Shown: piece after piece, positions 11,604 to 22,550 of the stretch
Layout of the letters: each line of letters starts with the position of its first letter
How positions within the stretch are numbered: the stretch's first letter is position 1
DNA from: Hevea brasiliensis
Lineage: Eukaryota; Streptophyta; Magnoliopsida; Malpighiales; Euphorbiaceae
NCBI RefSeq assembly: GCF_030052815.1
Contig: NC_079496.1
Span: forward strand, 80,527,652-80,591,651
Direction: 5' to 3'
Length of the DNA: 64,000 nucleotides
Position numbers and translations under genes: made by a program
The notes under the pieces: generated by a model
Databases searched by the model: none
Told to the model about the DNA's origin: nothing
What the model saw: only the letters and a program-made list of their open reading frames with translations

Positions 11604-12522
11604 ACCTGCTCCTGCACCACAGAGGGGTAGAAAATCTGGTAAATCAGACGCAGTGGGACCATCACATAGGCCTGCATCTGAGCCAACAGAGAGGCCAGAT
11701 AACAGACCACCTGCCAGAAATTATGCCCTGAGAGCTCAAGAGGAGCAAGATGCCCCGGACGTCATCAGGGGTACTTTATCCCTCTACAATACACCTGTGC
11801 ATGCATTGGTGGATCCAGGATCCACTCATTCATACATCTGCATCAACCTACCCGTAGAAAGGGGGATACTAGTAGGGGAGAGTGACCAAGACATTCTGGT
11901 CACTAATCCATTGGGTCACAATGTAGTGGTGAACAAGGTATACAAGGGTTGCCCGTTAAGGATTCAAGGGTATGAATTCTTGGCAGACCTGATTGAGTTG
12001 CCCTTCCACGAGTTTGACGTGATTTTGGGAATGGACTGGTTGTCACGTCATCAGGAAATAGTTGATTGCAAACTGAAGAGAATTTCTCTGAAAACTCCTG
12101 AGGGTAATGAGATTACAGTTGTGGGTGAAAGGACAGATTTCTTGTCCAATGTCATCTCAGCCATAGTTGCAAGAAGAATGATGAGAAAAGGCTGTGAAGC
12201 CTACCTAGCACATGTGGTGTATACTAGGCAGGCTAAGCCAAACCTGAGTAATATACCCACAGTGAGAGACTTCCCAGAGGTATTTCCTGAAGAATTGCCT
12301 AGTTTGCCACCAGAAAGGGAAGTTGAATTTGCTATTGAGACACTGCTGGGTACAACACCCATTTCCATTGCTCCTTATAGGATGGCACCCACTGAATTGA
12401 GGGAGTTGAAAACTCAGTTGCAAGAGTTGCTTGATAAGGGGTTCATACGCCGATGTGTCACCATGGGGAGCTCGGTCTTTGTTTGTGAAAAAGAAGGATG
12501 GGACTTTGAGGCTATGCATTGA
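11566..12522 (+). pseudogene. pol: N aspartic protease and RT N-terminus
   Basis: A 318-codon frame. The protease active site is ALVDPGSTHSYI, a usual form in plant gypsy elements, followed by a GYEFLADLIELPFHEFDVILGM segment. The linker to RT contains VRDFPEVFPEELPSLPPERE. RT begins with [16 protein letters not shown]. The frame leaves RT at about 12450-12470 by a small indel; RT continues in the frame at 12431-13660. The protease itself looks intact. It overlaps the broken nucleocapsid end of gag, as expected if gag and pol were once one reading frame. Confidence 0.85.
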
Positions 12523-13660
12523 TTACCGGCAGTTGAATAAAGTGACAGTGAAGAACAAATATCCGTTGCCTAGAATTGATGATCTGTTTGATCAGCTGAA
12601 GGGAGCAGGAGTATTTTCTAAGATTTATCTCATATCAGGGTATCATCAGTTGAGGGTGAAGGATGCAGATGTGCCAAAAATTGCATTCAAGACACGATAT
12701 GGGCATTATGAGTTTCTAGTGATGCCATTTGGCTTAACAAATGCACCAGCGGCATTCATGGACCTTATGAACCGTATCTTCCATCCATACCTAGATCGGT
12801 TCGTAGTGGTCTTTATTGATGATATTCTGGTGTATTCCAAGACCAGGGAAGAACATGATGAGCATTTGAGGATTGTTCTGCAAACCCTGAGAGAAAAGGA
12901 ACTGTATGCTAAGTTGTCCAAGTGTGACTTCTGGTTAAATGAGATTGCATTCCTTGGACACATAGTGTCAGCTGATGGGATTAGGGTGGATCCCAAGAAA
13001 ATAGAAGCAGTGATGGAATGGAAGCCTCCCAGAAATACAACTGAGGTCAGAAGCTTCTTGGGGCTAGCTGGGTATTACAGAAGATTTGTGAAGGGATTTT
13101 CCTTAATAGCTACTCCAATGACCAAGTTGTTACACAAGAATGTCAGATTTGACTGGAATGACAAGTGTCAGACCAGTTTTGAGAAGTTAAAGGCTATGTT
13201 GACAGAGGCACCAGTGTTAACACAGCCAGTGTCAGGAAAGGACTTCGTGGTCTACAGTGATGCCTCTCATAATGGGTTAGGGTGTGTATTGATGCAAGAG
13301 GGGAAGGTGGTCGCCTATGCTTCCAGGCAGCTAAGGCCACATGAACAAAATTACCCTACCCATGATCTAGAGCTTGCAGCAATTATCTTCGCACTGAAGA
13401 TATGGAGGCATTACTTGTATGGTGAAAAGTGCTACATTTACACAGACCACAAAAGCCTAAAATACTTGCCAACCCAGAAGGAGCTCAACCTTAGACAGAG
13501 GCGATGGATTGAGTTCCTGAAAGACTATGATTGTGCAATTGACTACCATCCTGGGAAGGCAAATGTAGTTGCTGATGCTTTGAGCAGAAAATCCATGACA
13601 ACTTTGAGATCATTGAATGCCCGTCTAATTTTGATTCGAGATGGAGCTATTTTTGGCTGA
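12431..13660 (+). pseudogene. pol: N reverse transcriptase and RNase H, motif A Asp lost
   Basis: This frame covers RT from the SPWGA segment through [17 protein letters not shown] and the catalytic FIDD box (residues 128-131). RNase H follows with SDAS, a DLELAA segment, [10 protein letters not shown] and [10 protein letters not shown], so its four acidic residues are present. RT motif A reads FSKIYL: the catalytic aspartate found in element D (FSKIDL) is Tyr here, at codon 12626-12628. That alone should abolish polymerase activity. The frame ends at about 13660 by a shift before the integrase, and a TAG lies in the linker near 13695. Confidence 0.88.
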
Positions 13661-13724
13661 GTTGCAAGTGAGGCCAAACCTGCTATAGCAAATTTTAGAT
13701 GGGCAAAAGGCAGATGAAAAGTTA

Positions 13725-15086
13725 ATGGCTATTATGAGCAAGATCTCAGAGGGAAAAGCAACTGACTATGGGGTGAAAGCAGATGGGTGTCTGTATTACA
13801 AAGGAAGACTGTGTGTACCAGATGATGGGGAATTGAAGGCCAGTATTCTAAAAGAGGCACACACCAGTGTATATGCTATGCACCCAGGAAGTACAAGGAT
13901 GTATCATGATCTGAAACTCCAGTATTGGTGGCCTGGTATGAAGAGGGATATAGCTGACTACGTGACTAAATGCTTGACATGTCAGCAAGTCAAGGTAGAA
14001 CATCAAGTTCCATTGGGTTTGCTACAGCCTATACGCATGCCTGAATGGAAATGGGATCGGGTCACCATGGATTTTGTAAGTGGTTTACCTCTCACCCTGA
14101 AGAAACATGATGCAGCATGGGTGATAGTTGATAGATTGACAAAGTCAGCACACTTTCTGCCAGTTAGGACTGACTACTCACTAGAGAGGTTAGCAGAATT
14201 GTATATCAGTGAGATAGTTAGACTGCATGGAATTCCACTTTCCATCATATCTGATCGAGACCCAAGGTTTACATCGAGATTCTGGAAGAAGTTGCATGAG
14301 TCCTTGGGTACCCAACTCCATTTCAGCACAGCTTTCCATCCTCAGACGGATGGGCAATCAGAAAGAGTAATCCAGGTCCTTGAGGATATGCTGAGGAGTT
14401 GTGTCATTGAGTTTGAGGGAAGTTGGGACAGATACCTCCCACTGGCAGAATTTGCATATAACAATAGCTACCAGGCTAGCATTCAAATGGCCCCATATGA
14501 AGCATTGTATGGAAGAAAATGTAGAACTCCAGTGTGCTGGACTAAATTGGGCGAAGATAAACTGGTAGGGCCAGACCTGGTGAAACAGACTGAGGACAAA
14601 GTAAAATTGATCAAAGCTAATCTGAAGGTTGCCTCGGACAGACAGAAATCTTATGCCAACCTGAAGAGAAAAGAAATAGAATATGTGGTTGGAGACAAAG
14701 TGTTCCTCAAGGTGTCACTGTGGAAGAAGGTATTGAGGTTTGGAAGAAAAGATAAGTTAAGCCCTAGGTTCATTGGCCCATATGAAGTCATTGAACGTGT
14801 GGGTCCAGTAGCCTATAGGCTAGCTTTACCACCAGAGCTGGACAAGATCCACAATGTGTTCCACGTGTCCATGCTCAGAAGATACCGCTCAGATCCTTCA
14901 CATGTCATCTCCAGGGAAGAAATTGAAATACAACCGGATTTGACATATGAAGAAGAACCTCTACGGATCTTGGCTCGGGAAGTGAAAGAGTTGAGGAACA
15001 AGCAGATTCCACTGGTGAAAATGCTATGGAGGCACCACAACACCGAAGAGGCAACTTGGGAAAGTGAAGAGACAATGAGGCAATAG
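13725..15086 (+). CDS. pol: N integrase with GPY/F domain and chromodomain-like tail
   Basis: A 453-codon frame. The zinc-binding HHCC module is H46, H53, C83 and C86 (CLTCQ). The catalytic triad is D116 (TMDFVSG), D177 (SDRDPRF) and E213 (GQSERV), with exact DD35E spacing. The C-terminus has a GPYEVIERVGPVAYRLALP segment from residue 351 (GPY/F domain) and then a charged tail at 404-453 with an LW...EEATWE pattern typical of chromovirus chromodomain-like (CR) ends, which can direct insertion to heterochromatin. A TAG at 15084-15086 cuts it a few residues before the usual FPQLF-like end, which remains in frame after the stop. It is a fragment of a polyprotein, not a separate gene: the ATG at 13725 is just the first after the upstream break. 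Confidence 0.9.
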   Translation: MAIMSKISEGKATDYGVKADGCLYYKGRLCVPDDGELKASILKEAHTSVYAMHPGSTRMYHDLKLQYWWPGMKRDIADYVTKCLTCQQVKVEHQVPLGLLQPIRMPEWKWDRVTMDFVSGLPLTLKKHDAAWVIVDRLTKSAHFLPVRTDYSLERLAELYISEIVRLHGIPLSIISDRDPRFTSRFWKKLHESLGTQLHFSTAFHPQTDGQSERVIQVLEDMLRSCVIEFEGSWDRYLPLAEFAYNNSYQASIQMAPYEALYGRKCRTPVCWTKLGEDKLVGPDLVKQTEDKVKLIKANLKVASDRQKSYANLKRKEIEYVVGDKVFLKVSLWKKVLRFGRKDKLSPRFIGPYEVIERVGPVAYRLALPPELDKIHNVFHVSMLRRYRSDPSHVISREEIEIQPDLTYEEEPLRILAREVKELRNKQIPLVKMLWRHHNTEEATWESEETMRQ

Positions 15087-15131
15087 TTCCCTCAACTGTT
15101 TGCCTCAGGTAAATTTCGAGGACGAAATTTA

Positions 15132-15148
15132 AATTAGAGGGGAAGAGT
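15132..15148 (+). other. N polypurine tract
   Basis: AATTAGAGGGGAAGAGT directly before the 3' LTR. The TTTCGAGGACGAAATT sequence just upstream is a common chromovirus landmark. Confidence 0.88.
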
Positions 15149-18100
15149 TGTAACACCCTCCCGGTAACTACTCCGTACATCCTACTGTTCCGGTGACCGG
15201 TGTCGGTCCGGACAGCTAGGATGTCCGGAAAAATATTTAAACTAAAGTGAGGAACCATAATTAACTTAAATATTGATAAGAAAAATTTAGTAAAAATTTT
15301 AGAAATAAAATACAAACAAGTTAAACGAGTCGGTGCCCTAGCGAGGGGTAACCCAGAGGGAAGTTGCGGTTCTCGCAACTAGGAGCCCTAGACTCGGGGG
15401 AAAAATTATAAAATAATTTTTGGGACCTCGGAGAAGGGTCATTGAGGTTCCTATGGCATTAGAATGCCAAGAAAATACCTAGAAAAATGTTTCAATCGGT
15501 ATAGACAATTTTGACCCGTTAAGCCAAACGGAGGGCATTTTGGTCATTTCGCCTTCAGAGGTGATTTTTGGCCGACTTGTCTAGTCGAGTAAATAATTAT
15601 TATGACATAAAATATAAATAAATATTGCTAAAAATTTAATTGAAAATAAGTAGAAAAGAAAAATGAAAGTAAATGCTTAAATATGCCATCATGCTTAAGT
15701 AAGCATGATGCAATTAAATTTTCCCACCAATTGGAATGTGACAAGCACACACTAAAACAATTAAAAAGGGAAAAAAATGGACAGAAAATCAGTTTTCTTC
15801 TTCATTTTTTCAGCTTGCCGAATCCTCCCATGGAAGCTTTCATTTTCTCCTTCATTCAAGCTTGCAAATCCCTCTAACCTTACCCCAAAACCCTAAGCTA
15901 CCTTCATAAAAAATTAATCACACACCTAGACAAAGCAATTGACAGCCAAGAAAAGAGGAAACAAGGAGGTTTTCACAAGTCCAAGAAGTGTCCCTTAAAG
16001 GTTAGTGCACTAAAACCTTTTCTTTCAATTTTAGGTGTAGTATGCATGCCAAATTAAGTGGGAAATTCAAGAAATTGAAAGAATTAGTTAAGGAATTAAA
16101 CATCCCTAATTCAGCAGCCTTGGGAACCTTATGGGGTTTGATGAATTCCTGCATATATACATGATTAGTGATGATGATTGATGAGGTTATAGGCATGAGA
16201 AGTGATAGGAATTTAATTGATTAAGTTTTGAAATTTGAAATTAGGGTTTTGCGAGTGAAGAATTGGACTTGGTTTATGAAGTGATTAATGGACAATTTAA
16301 TGGTCAATTAGTAACCATTTAAGGCAAGTTAATCATAATTTGAAGTGAGTTAATGCATGGCAAACTGAAATGGGAAGGCTGCCCTAGGACAGCAGCAGGG
16401 TGACTGAAATTTCAGTCCACTTGGACTGCCATAACTTGGGTTGTGTTGGTGCAATTGGTGTTTGGCCAATTGGACATGAAACTAGGCTTATAATGGCACA
16501 TTTTTGCTGAAGAAACCATGCCCAAAAGACCAAAGCAAGAGGACCAAAAGTTGGCCCCAATCCGGACACCCTGCAACTGATTCTGCATAATGACTAAATG
16601 AACAGTAACTGTTCATTTGGCCATAACTCACTGTAGATTTGCTCAATTGACCTGAAATTTTTACAGAAACAAGTTAAGACATAGACAAACAACTTTCATG
16701 AAGAAACCTACTCCAAATTATGGCCAGAACCAATTCAAAAATTCAATCATAGTCACTGCTCATGTTACTGTAGATATGGTCAATTCTGCAGATTGGCAAT
16801 CCGGCCAACTTTGGTTTTTGAGCCATATCTAGAGCTACAAAACTCCAAATGGAGTGATTCAAAAAAGGAAATTCAACTAGACAAAATAAGGAACAACTTT
16901 TATGTTTACCAATTCCTCAAATTTCCACTGTAACAGTTCCTAATGGAACAGTAAATTATGGTACAAAATCTAAAAAATCTGCTCCTTTGGTTTAATGCTT
17001 AGAAATGCTATTAACGCTTAACGCCAACAAGTTTTAAATACAAAATGTGGTATGTTGGGAGTGCCAAAGTCAATTTACATATTTTCTATCCAAAAGTCAA
17101 TATTTTTGTTGACCAATGAGGTGAATAGTAACACCAAAACTTGAAATTAACAAATTGAAGAATTTAAAAGTTTCAAATGCCCTAGTATACCTAATAAGAT
17201 TGGTTTGGATAGTTTGGCATGCCAATAGGGTTTAGTTAGCAGTACTGCACATGTCAATATGCCATTCTGTGATTTTATGGCTTTTAGCCATTCTGATCTT
17301 GCATTGAGATTTGGCCTTGTGCCTGAGATTATTTACAGCTTGGTAGCTGTTTTGTTGCACACCGGGAGATGCATATGTGACCGATGGTGTGAAGGCCCGA
17401 GGTACTAGATACCCAGTGCCAGTTTACCTGTTATCTAGTCCAGTCATCTAGCGTAGGTTACTTGGGCAACCAAATGAATAAAAGTGTATAAAGTTAATGA
17501 TATACAAATTCAAAACAAATGAAACATATACATTCACCACATATCTATTTTCTTGCTATTTCTTTTATTTTATTATTGCACTACTAAGCATTATTACTTA
17601 GCGCGTTGCTTTTGCCACGCGTAGGTTCTGGAGATACAGATCGTGAGCCCAGTAGACCGCAGACTGGGTGAGTTCATCCTGCAGCTCTGCACAGTGTCCG
17701 TGTCACCTCACTACCTACAGTGCATTGGTAGGGCACTAGGTGTCATTTTGTCATTTTGTAATTAAATTTTTATTTTCTCATATGTATTTGGATTTATGTA
17801 ATGTATTTTGAGGTTCATGTAAATAATAAAGATTTATGGTTATGTATGGAAGTAATTTGAGTATTTAATTGTTGTTTATATATGAGAACCCTGAGAAATG
17901 ATGATTGAGAACTGAAACTGAAAAAAAAAAATGTTGAGATTTTGATATTGAGATTCTGTTGATGAATTGAAGTTGGGATTGTTTGGAAATTATTTGGAAG
18001 TGTTTTTAATAGGTTCCGAAGAACTGTTTTCTCCATTTTTAGCCTGTACTCTGCCGGATTTTCTTTAAAATTTTCGGAACCTCAAATAAATGACAATTTC

Positions 18101-18241
18101 GATAAATGGCTTAAATAAATTATCTTTCACAAATTAAATTCAAAAACATGATATGAATTAATTAAGGTATATTAGAGAGTGCTGGTACGCCGTGTGGCAT
18201 TACTTACTCGGGTATACTGTACACGGGTAAGGGGTGTCACA
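15149..18241 (+). repeat. N 3' LTR
   Basis: 3,093 bp from TGTAACACCC to GGTGTCACA. It matches the 5' LTR with scattered substitutions, a shorter AAAAG microsatellite near 15655 and a divergent patch near 17325-17375. It carries the same palindrome, hairpins and AATAAA. No gene seen. Confidence 0.95.
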
Positions 18242-18246
18242 GGCTC
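18242..18246. repeat. Right target-site duplication of N (GGCTC)
   Basis: Exact copy of 7261-7265, after which the T LTR resumes (TCATGGCTGCC). Confidence 0.95.
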
Positions 18247-18604
18247 TCATGGCTGCCTAAAATTGGGCAGTCCAATAACTCAATAATTCTTCAAATTTCT
18301 TCACCCAAAATACTCCCCATAACCTCAACACAAACTTTAATAAAGTAAGTTAAAGAAATAAGCATTTACCTTTAGTTGACCACTTCTCAACCTTCACCAA
18401 AGCTCCTTTTCTTGCTGGCTATAGCTTTTCCATGATGTGTGGACAATTTCTTGTGAAAGGATTAGTGGAAATCATGGTGAGATTGAGTGAGATTAAAGCT
18501 TGCGTGAAGGTGTTTTAATGGAGGTTTGAGAGGAATTTAAATTCTGCAACTTGAGAGGTGAAGAAGATGAATGAAGATAGTGGAAAATTTTGTCCACTTT
18601 TGGC

Positions 18605-18611
18605 TTTTATA
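18605..18611 (-). promoter_or_regulatory. Putative TATA box, middle T LTR
   Basis: Same motif and context as 1246-1252. In this orientation it would drive transcription leftward into T1. Confidence 0.4.
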
Positions 18612-19253
18612 TGGTGCATAATGGTCCACTAACTCAATTAAATAATAAGGTAATGTTAAACTTTTAATTATTCACATTATACCCCATAATTCTCGTTCAT
18701 TACATTTCATTCCAACTTTAATTTTTCATGTAATTTCTAAACTTTAACACTACTTTATTTTCATGGAAATTTAGGTCAAAAGACAACTCGGGGTATCAAA
18801 TGACTACAATGCCCCTGTTCGGGTTGCATTTTCGATTTTTCGGTAACACCGGGTTTTGTTCGTTTTTCGATTTCTCACTTTTCTTTGTATTAATTATTTA
18901 ATTTTTCTTTGATATTTCTAACGATATTTATACTTCAATTGATGTCTCTTTAAGTCCTAAAAATATTTTTCAGGGTTCTCCGCGGTCCAGGGCTAGTCAA
19001 CGGTCCACGCCGTGACTTCCCCGTGCGGTCACCCATCGCTAGGGTTCCCGGCTTGCTTAACTTGGTTGCATTTCTTTACTGTTATTTTTCCTTTGTTTTT
19101 CTTGTATTTTCTTTTCTTGTATTTTCTTTTCCTGTATTTCATTATTTAATGTCTCCTCACTCATATTGAAGTGTAGTTCTAGGCATCCTAGCTATCCGGA
19201 CAACACTGGTCACCGGAACAGTAGAACGCATTACCGAACATAGGGGTGTTACA

Positions 19254-20285
19254 ATTCCCCCCCCCCCCCCCTTAAAATAAATTTCGTCCAAGAAATTTTA
19301 CCCAATAGTCATCTTACAATAGTCATACGTTTATTTTTTTCCTTTTTATACGATCGTATAATCTTCTTTTCCTCAAATTTGTATAAGACTTTTAACAATC
19401 TAATACAACGTTTAATTTGTTTGTATATCACCAATCTTCTCTTACTATTGTCCTGTCTAATATTTCGATTCATGTTCCTTCTTGAATGACCCTTGAGGTC
19501 ATGTTAGAATCATTTATCTAGTCATTGGTCCTCTGACCATTCTAGTCCATAGTCTTCCTCACATTCGTAACATTTCTTTGTTATATTTGAACCAATTGTT
19601 CGAATTTTTTTTTTTACTTTCATAACTCTGTTTATCTGTCAATATTCTATAACTTACTTCCTTTTGTACTGAACTATAACCTTTCGATATTCTAACCTTT
19701 GAGTTTTAGATCCCTAAGTAGGATTTTCAAACTTATTTCTAACAATTAAATTCTGTCCTGGCATAACTATACCAAAACAGATGCCGTTGGTAACTATTCT
19801 TATCTAGGTATACTATCGGGTAGTACGTAGCTCTACACAATAATATCAAGTCGATCAGTGTCTATGACTTACGATTATAAACATCAAGAACATTGCATAG
19901 TTACTACGATACATCCCAATAGATCAAACTTTCCTATCTTTTATCCTTTTCGAATTCACCGATACCTGAAACTTATTCTGAATACAATATCCATTAACAA
20001 TTAACAACTGTAACATCTATGCCTTCATCTAGAACAATTCTATTACCGTATCTTACTTTTACGTCCTCTTGCCTTACATTAAGTAGGCTTGCCATTTAGA
20101 TTTATAATTTATGGTGTGTTAGAAAATACTTTTCGCCGATAAACTCTTCCAAAACTAATTTCACTTATTATCACAATCCTTATCTTAAGGACTAATCACT
20201 AATGCATCAAAATTTATTCCCCTGTAAAGGAATAACAATAGAACATATAGTTCTAACTCTAACATAAAATTATGCAGACCCTAGG
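19254..20285 (-). other. T2 3' internal non-coding segment with expanded polypurine tract
   Basis: Homologous to 1880-2910. Next to the LTR the polypurine tract has become a run of 15 G on the minus strand (C at 19257-19271), against four in T1. At 19847-19880 it differs from T1 (2472-2508) by a cluster of changes at CAG/CTG sites. No long frame and no pol motif. Confidence 0.7.
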
Positions 20286-20630
20286 TCAAACCATACATAA
20301 ACGAAGAGTGCCATCCTTCTTCTTAACAAACAATACTGGCGCTCCCCATGGTGACACACTAGGGCAGATGAAGCCCTTTTCAAGTAGTTCTTGCAACTGT
20401 ACCTTCAACTCCTTCAACTCTGCTGGTGCCATTCTGTATGGTTTTATGGAGATTGGATCCACACCAGGCATCATTAATTTCAAACTACACCTCTCTTTCC
20501 GGAGGTAATGCTGGCAATTCATCAGGAAACACGTCTGGAAAGTCATACACTGTAGGGATGTCCCTCAATGCTGGACTCCCCACTTGGATGTCTACCACAT
20601 GTGCCAAGTATGCTTCACACCCCTTTCTGA
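20286..20630 (-). pseudogene. pol: T2 pol remnant (RT N-terminus)
   Basis: Same content and same truncation point as the T1 remnant: the frame at 20286-20546 runs from the protease-RT linker through [13 protein letters not shown] and [15 protein letters not shown] and stops before DYRQLN. The catalytic RT, RNase H and integrase parts are absent. Confidence 0.75.
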
Positions 20631-21738
20631 TCATTTTCTGGCTAGTGCAGCCAAAATAATGTTTGATGGCAATAGCTGCCTCTTCCCATGTATTACCACA
20701 TCAGCATCTTGAGAGGCAGAAAGTGTTGTCTTGACCTCTGATCCAATCATGGCATGATGCCTAGCTAACCAATCCATGCCCAAGATGATATCATAATCTC
20801 TGAAGGGCATTTCAATGAAATCAGATAGAAAAGTGTGTCCTTGGATCACCAAAGGACAATCTCTATACATTCTATTAACCCTGACCTCCTGTCCTAGCGG
20901 ACTTGTTACTAGCACTTCAAAGTCCATTTTTGTACATGGAACAGCAATGCAATCAATGATGCTAGCACTCACATAAGAATGGGTAGAACTTAGATCAAAT
21001 AACACAAACACATCTTGGTTAAAAGTTGAGAAGGTACCAGCCATAACATTAGATGTCTCGACTTCTTCCCTCTGTCTCGTTGCGTAGACTCTAACCGGAG
21101 CATTGTCTTGCTCTGATTGTTTCAATGTGCCTTGGCTGCCTGCTGGGCTACCTCTACCCCTTCCTCTACCTCTGCTGGGTGGTTGTGAACTTCTGGTGAC
21201 AGGGCTCTGAACTGACCCTTGCGATGGCGGGAGGTGGTCCAACTCTGCGACTATTGGTGCAGTCCTTGGCAAAGTGTCCTGTGCCTCCACAGTTATAACA
21301 AGCTCCAATAGCCTTATAGCATATCCCACCATGATATCTTCCACAAGCTTCACATTGACGAGAAGGGTAGGAACTTCTAGTTGTTCGACGACTAGACCTT
21401 GGTGGTCTCTGCCTTGATGATCCACCTCTATTATATCTTTGAGCTCGGGGCTCCTCAATTTCTTTTCTCTTTCTCAAATTACTGCTTGAGCTCTGACCCA
21501 TAGGTTTCTCCCTCTTCTCTATTTCATGTTGCCCTTGTGGGGTTGGAGTGCATACTTGGGCTTGGGTGTGATTATCAGCCATTTGTTGAAAGAAAGTGGC
21601 CATTTGCTGGGCCATTTGTGCAGTAATTTGTACTGGTAAAACTGGTATAGTCGGGCCTTCGACACTTTGTGGAGTTGGGGCCTCAACTTGTACTTCTGCC
21701 ATCACGGATTGTTCTATTGTCTCATTCCCCTCTTCCAT
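20631..21738 (-). pseudogene. gag: T2 Gag(nucleocapsid)-protease, frameshifted
   Basis: Homologue of the T1 frame at 3256-4365 but split into two overlapping frames. Frame 21166-21738 has the N-terminus and the intact zinc knuckle (CYNCGGTGHFAKDC). Frame 20631-21458 carries the protease. The capsid domain is missing as in T1. The protease active site reads DLSSTHS: the glycine next to the catalytic Asp, still present in T1, is Ser here, so activity is unlikely. The frame break near 21215-21235 falls in the linker after the knuckle. Confidence 0.75.
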
Positions 21739-21905
21739 ATCTTTTCACAAGATTTTCTATTTCTGTACAACCAACATAAGAAGGTTCCTCTCCATTAATT
21801 CATATTTATGATGTAAATGTACTATATGTATCAAACATTTGAGCAGTTGTAGTTACCGACAAAAAGATTTCAAATTCATAGTTCGAAATTTACTTTAAAA
21901 CCATT

Positions 21906-21917
21906 GCTCTGATACCA
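21906..21917 (-). other. T2 primer-binding site (initiator tRNA-Met)
   Basis: Minus strand TGGTATCAGAGC, 7 nt inside the LTR edge, same spacing as T1. Confidence 0.85.
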
Positions 21918-21924
21918 CAAAACA

Positions 21925-22550
21925 TGTCACACCCTACTCCCCTGTAAGATGCAACATGATCCCGTAGTACACCTAATGAATTACCGTACTTCGCCTACCG
22001 ATAACCCATTAGATATACTACAAGGGACTTTAATTTTTCATGTAATTTCTAAACTTTAACACTACTTTATTTTCATGGACATTTAGGTCAAAAGACAACT
22101 CGGGGTATCAAATAACTACAATGCCCCTGTTCGGGTTGCATTTCCGATTTTTCGGTAACACCGGGTTTTGTCCGTTTTTCGATTTCTCACTTTTCTTTGT
22201 ATTGATTATTTAATTTTTCTTTGATATTTCTAATGATATTTTTACTTCAATTGATGTCTCTTTAAGTCCTAAAAATATTTTTTAGGGTTCCCCGCGTTCC
22301 AGGGCTAGTCAACAGTCCACGCCGTGACTTCCCCATGCGGTCACCCATTGCTAGGGTTCCCGGCTCGCTTAACTTGGTTGCATTTCTTTACTATTATTTT
22401 TCCTTTGTTTTTCTTGTATTTTCTTTTCTTGTATTTCATTATTTAATGTCTCCTCACTCATATCGAAGTGTAGTTCTAGGCATCCTAGCTTTCCGGACAA
22501 CACTGGTCACCGGAACAGTAGAACGCATTACCGAACATAGAGGTGTTACA
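21925..22550 (-). repeat. T2 5' LTR with large internal deletion
   Basis: Ends match the family (TGTCACACCC at 21925, GGTGTTACA at 22550), but only 626 bp remain. About 103 bp of one end join about 523 bp of the other near 22027, with roughly 3.1 kb missing compared with the middle LTR. It is followed directly by element C sequence; TTCAT at 22551-22555 is the expected right target duplication. Confidence 0.85.

Larger units (their letters stand above)
7266..18241 (+). mobile_element. Complete Ty3/gypsy chromovirus (element N), Tekay/Del type
   Basis: An element of 10,976 bp with two near-identical LTRs (7266-10374, 15149-18241), a tRNA-Met PBS, gag, protease, RT, RNase H, integrase with chromodomain-like tail, and a polypurine tract. 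It is flanked by GGCTC on both sides. The pol order PR-RT-RH-IN defines Ty3/gypsy, and the integrase C-terminus places it among chromoviruses. Gag and RT are broken by frameshifts, and RT motif A has lost its aspartate, so it is not autonomous as written. It is younger than the T array that it interrupts. Confidence 0.95.
4552..19253 (-). repeat. Middle LTR of the T array, split by element N
   Basis: Ends are TGTCACACCC at 4552 and GGGGTGTTACA at 19253, i.e. TG...CA on the minus strand. The LTR is in two pieces (4552-7265 and 18247-19253). Removing N and one copy of its duplication leaves about 3.7 kb. It is bounded by the T1 PBS on the left and the T2 polypurine tract on the right, so it serves both units. 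It contains short tandem repeats, the hairpin pair at 5170-5208 and a TATA-like motif at 18605-18611. No gene is seen in it. Confidence 0.88.
1..22550 (-). mobile_element. Tandem Ty3/gypsy array (units T1 and T2), LTR-internal-LTR-internal-LTR
   Basis: Three LTR copies of one family (1-1879 partial, 4552-19253 interrupted, 21925-22550 deleted) alternate with two internal regions (1880-4551 and 19254-21924). All are on the minus strand. The middle LTR is the 5' LTR of T1 and the 3' LTR of T2 at once, with no flanking sequence or target duplication between them. Chromovirus N sits inside the middle LTR. The array interrupts the protease gene of element C at 22550/22551, where the right flank reads TTCAT. 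The matching duplication should lie left of the window. Unequal recombination between LTRs is the simplest origin (inference). Both units are deletion derivatives lacking the capsid domain, RT core, RNase H and integrase. Confidence 0.85.

Noticed and set aside
14905..15378. 157-residue minus-strand frame across integrase end and 3' LTR
   Set aside because: Antisense shadow spanning two unrelated functional segments.
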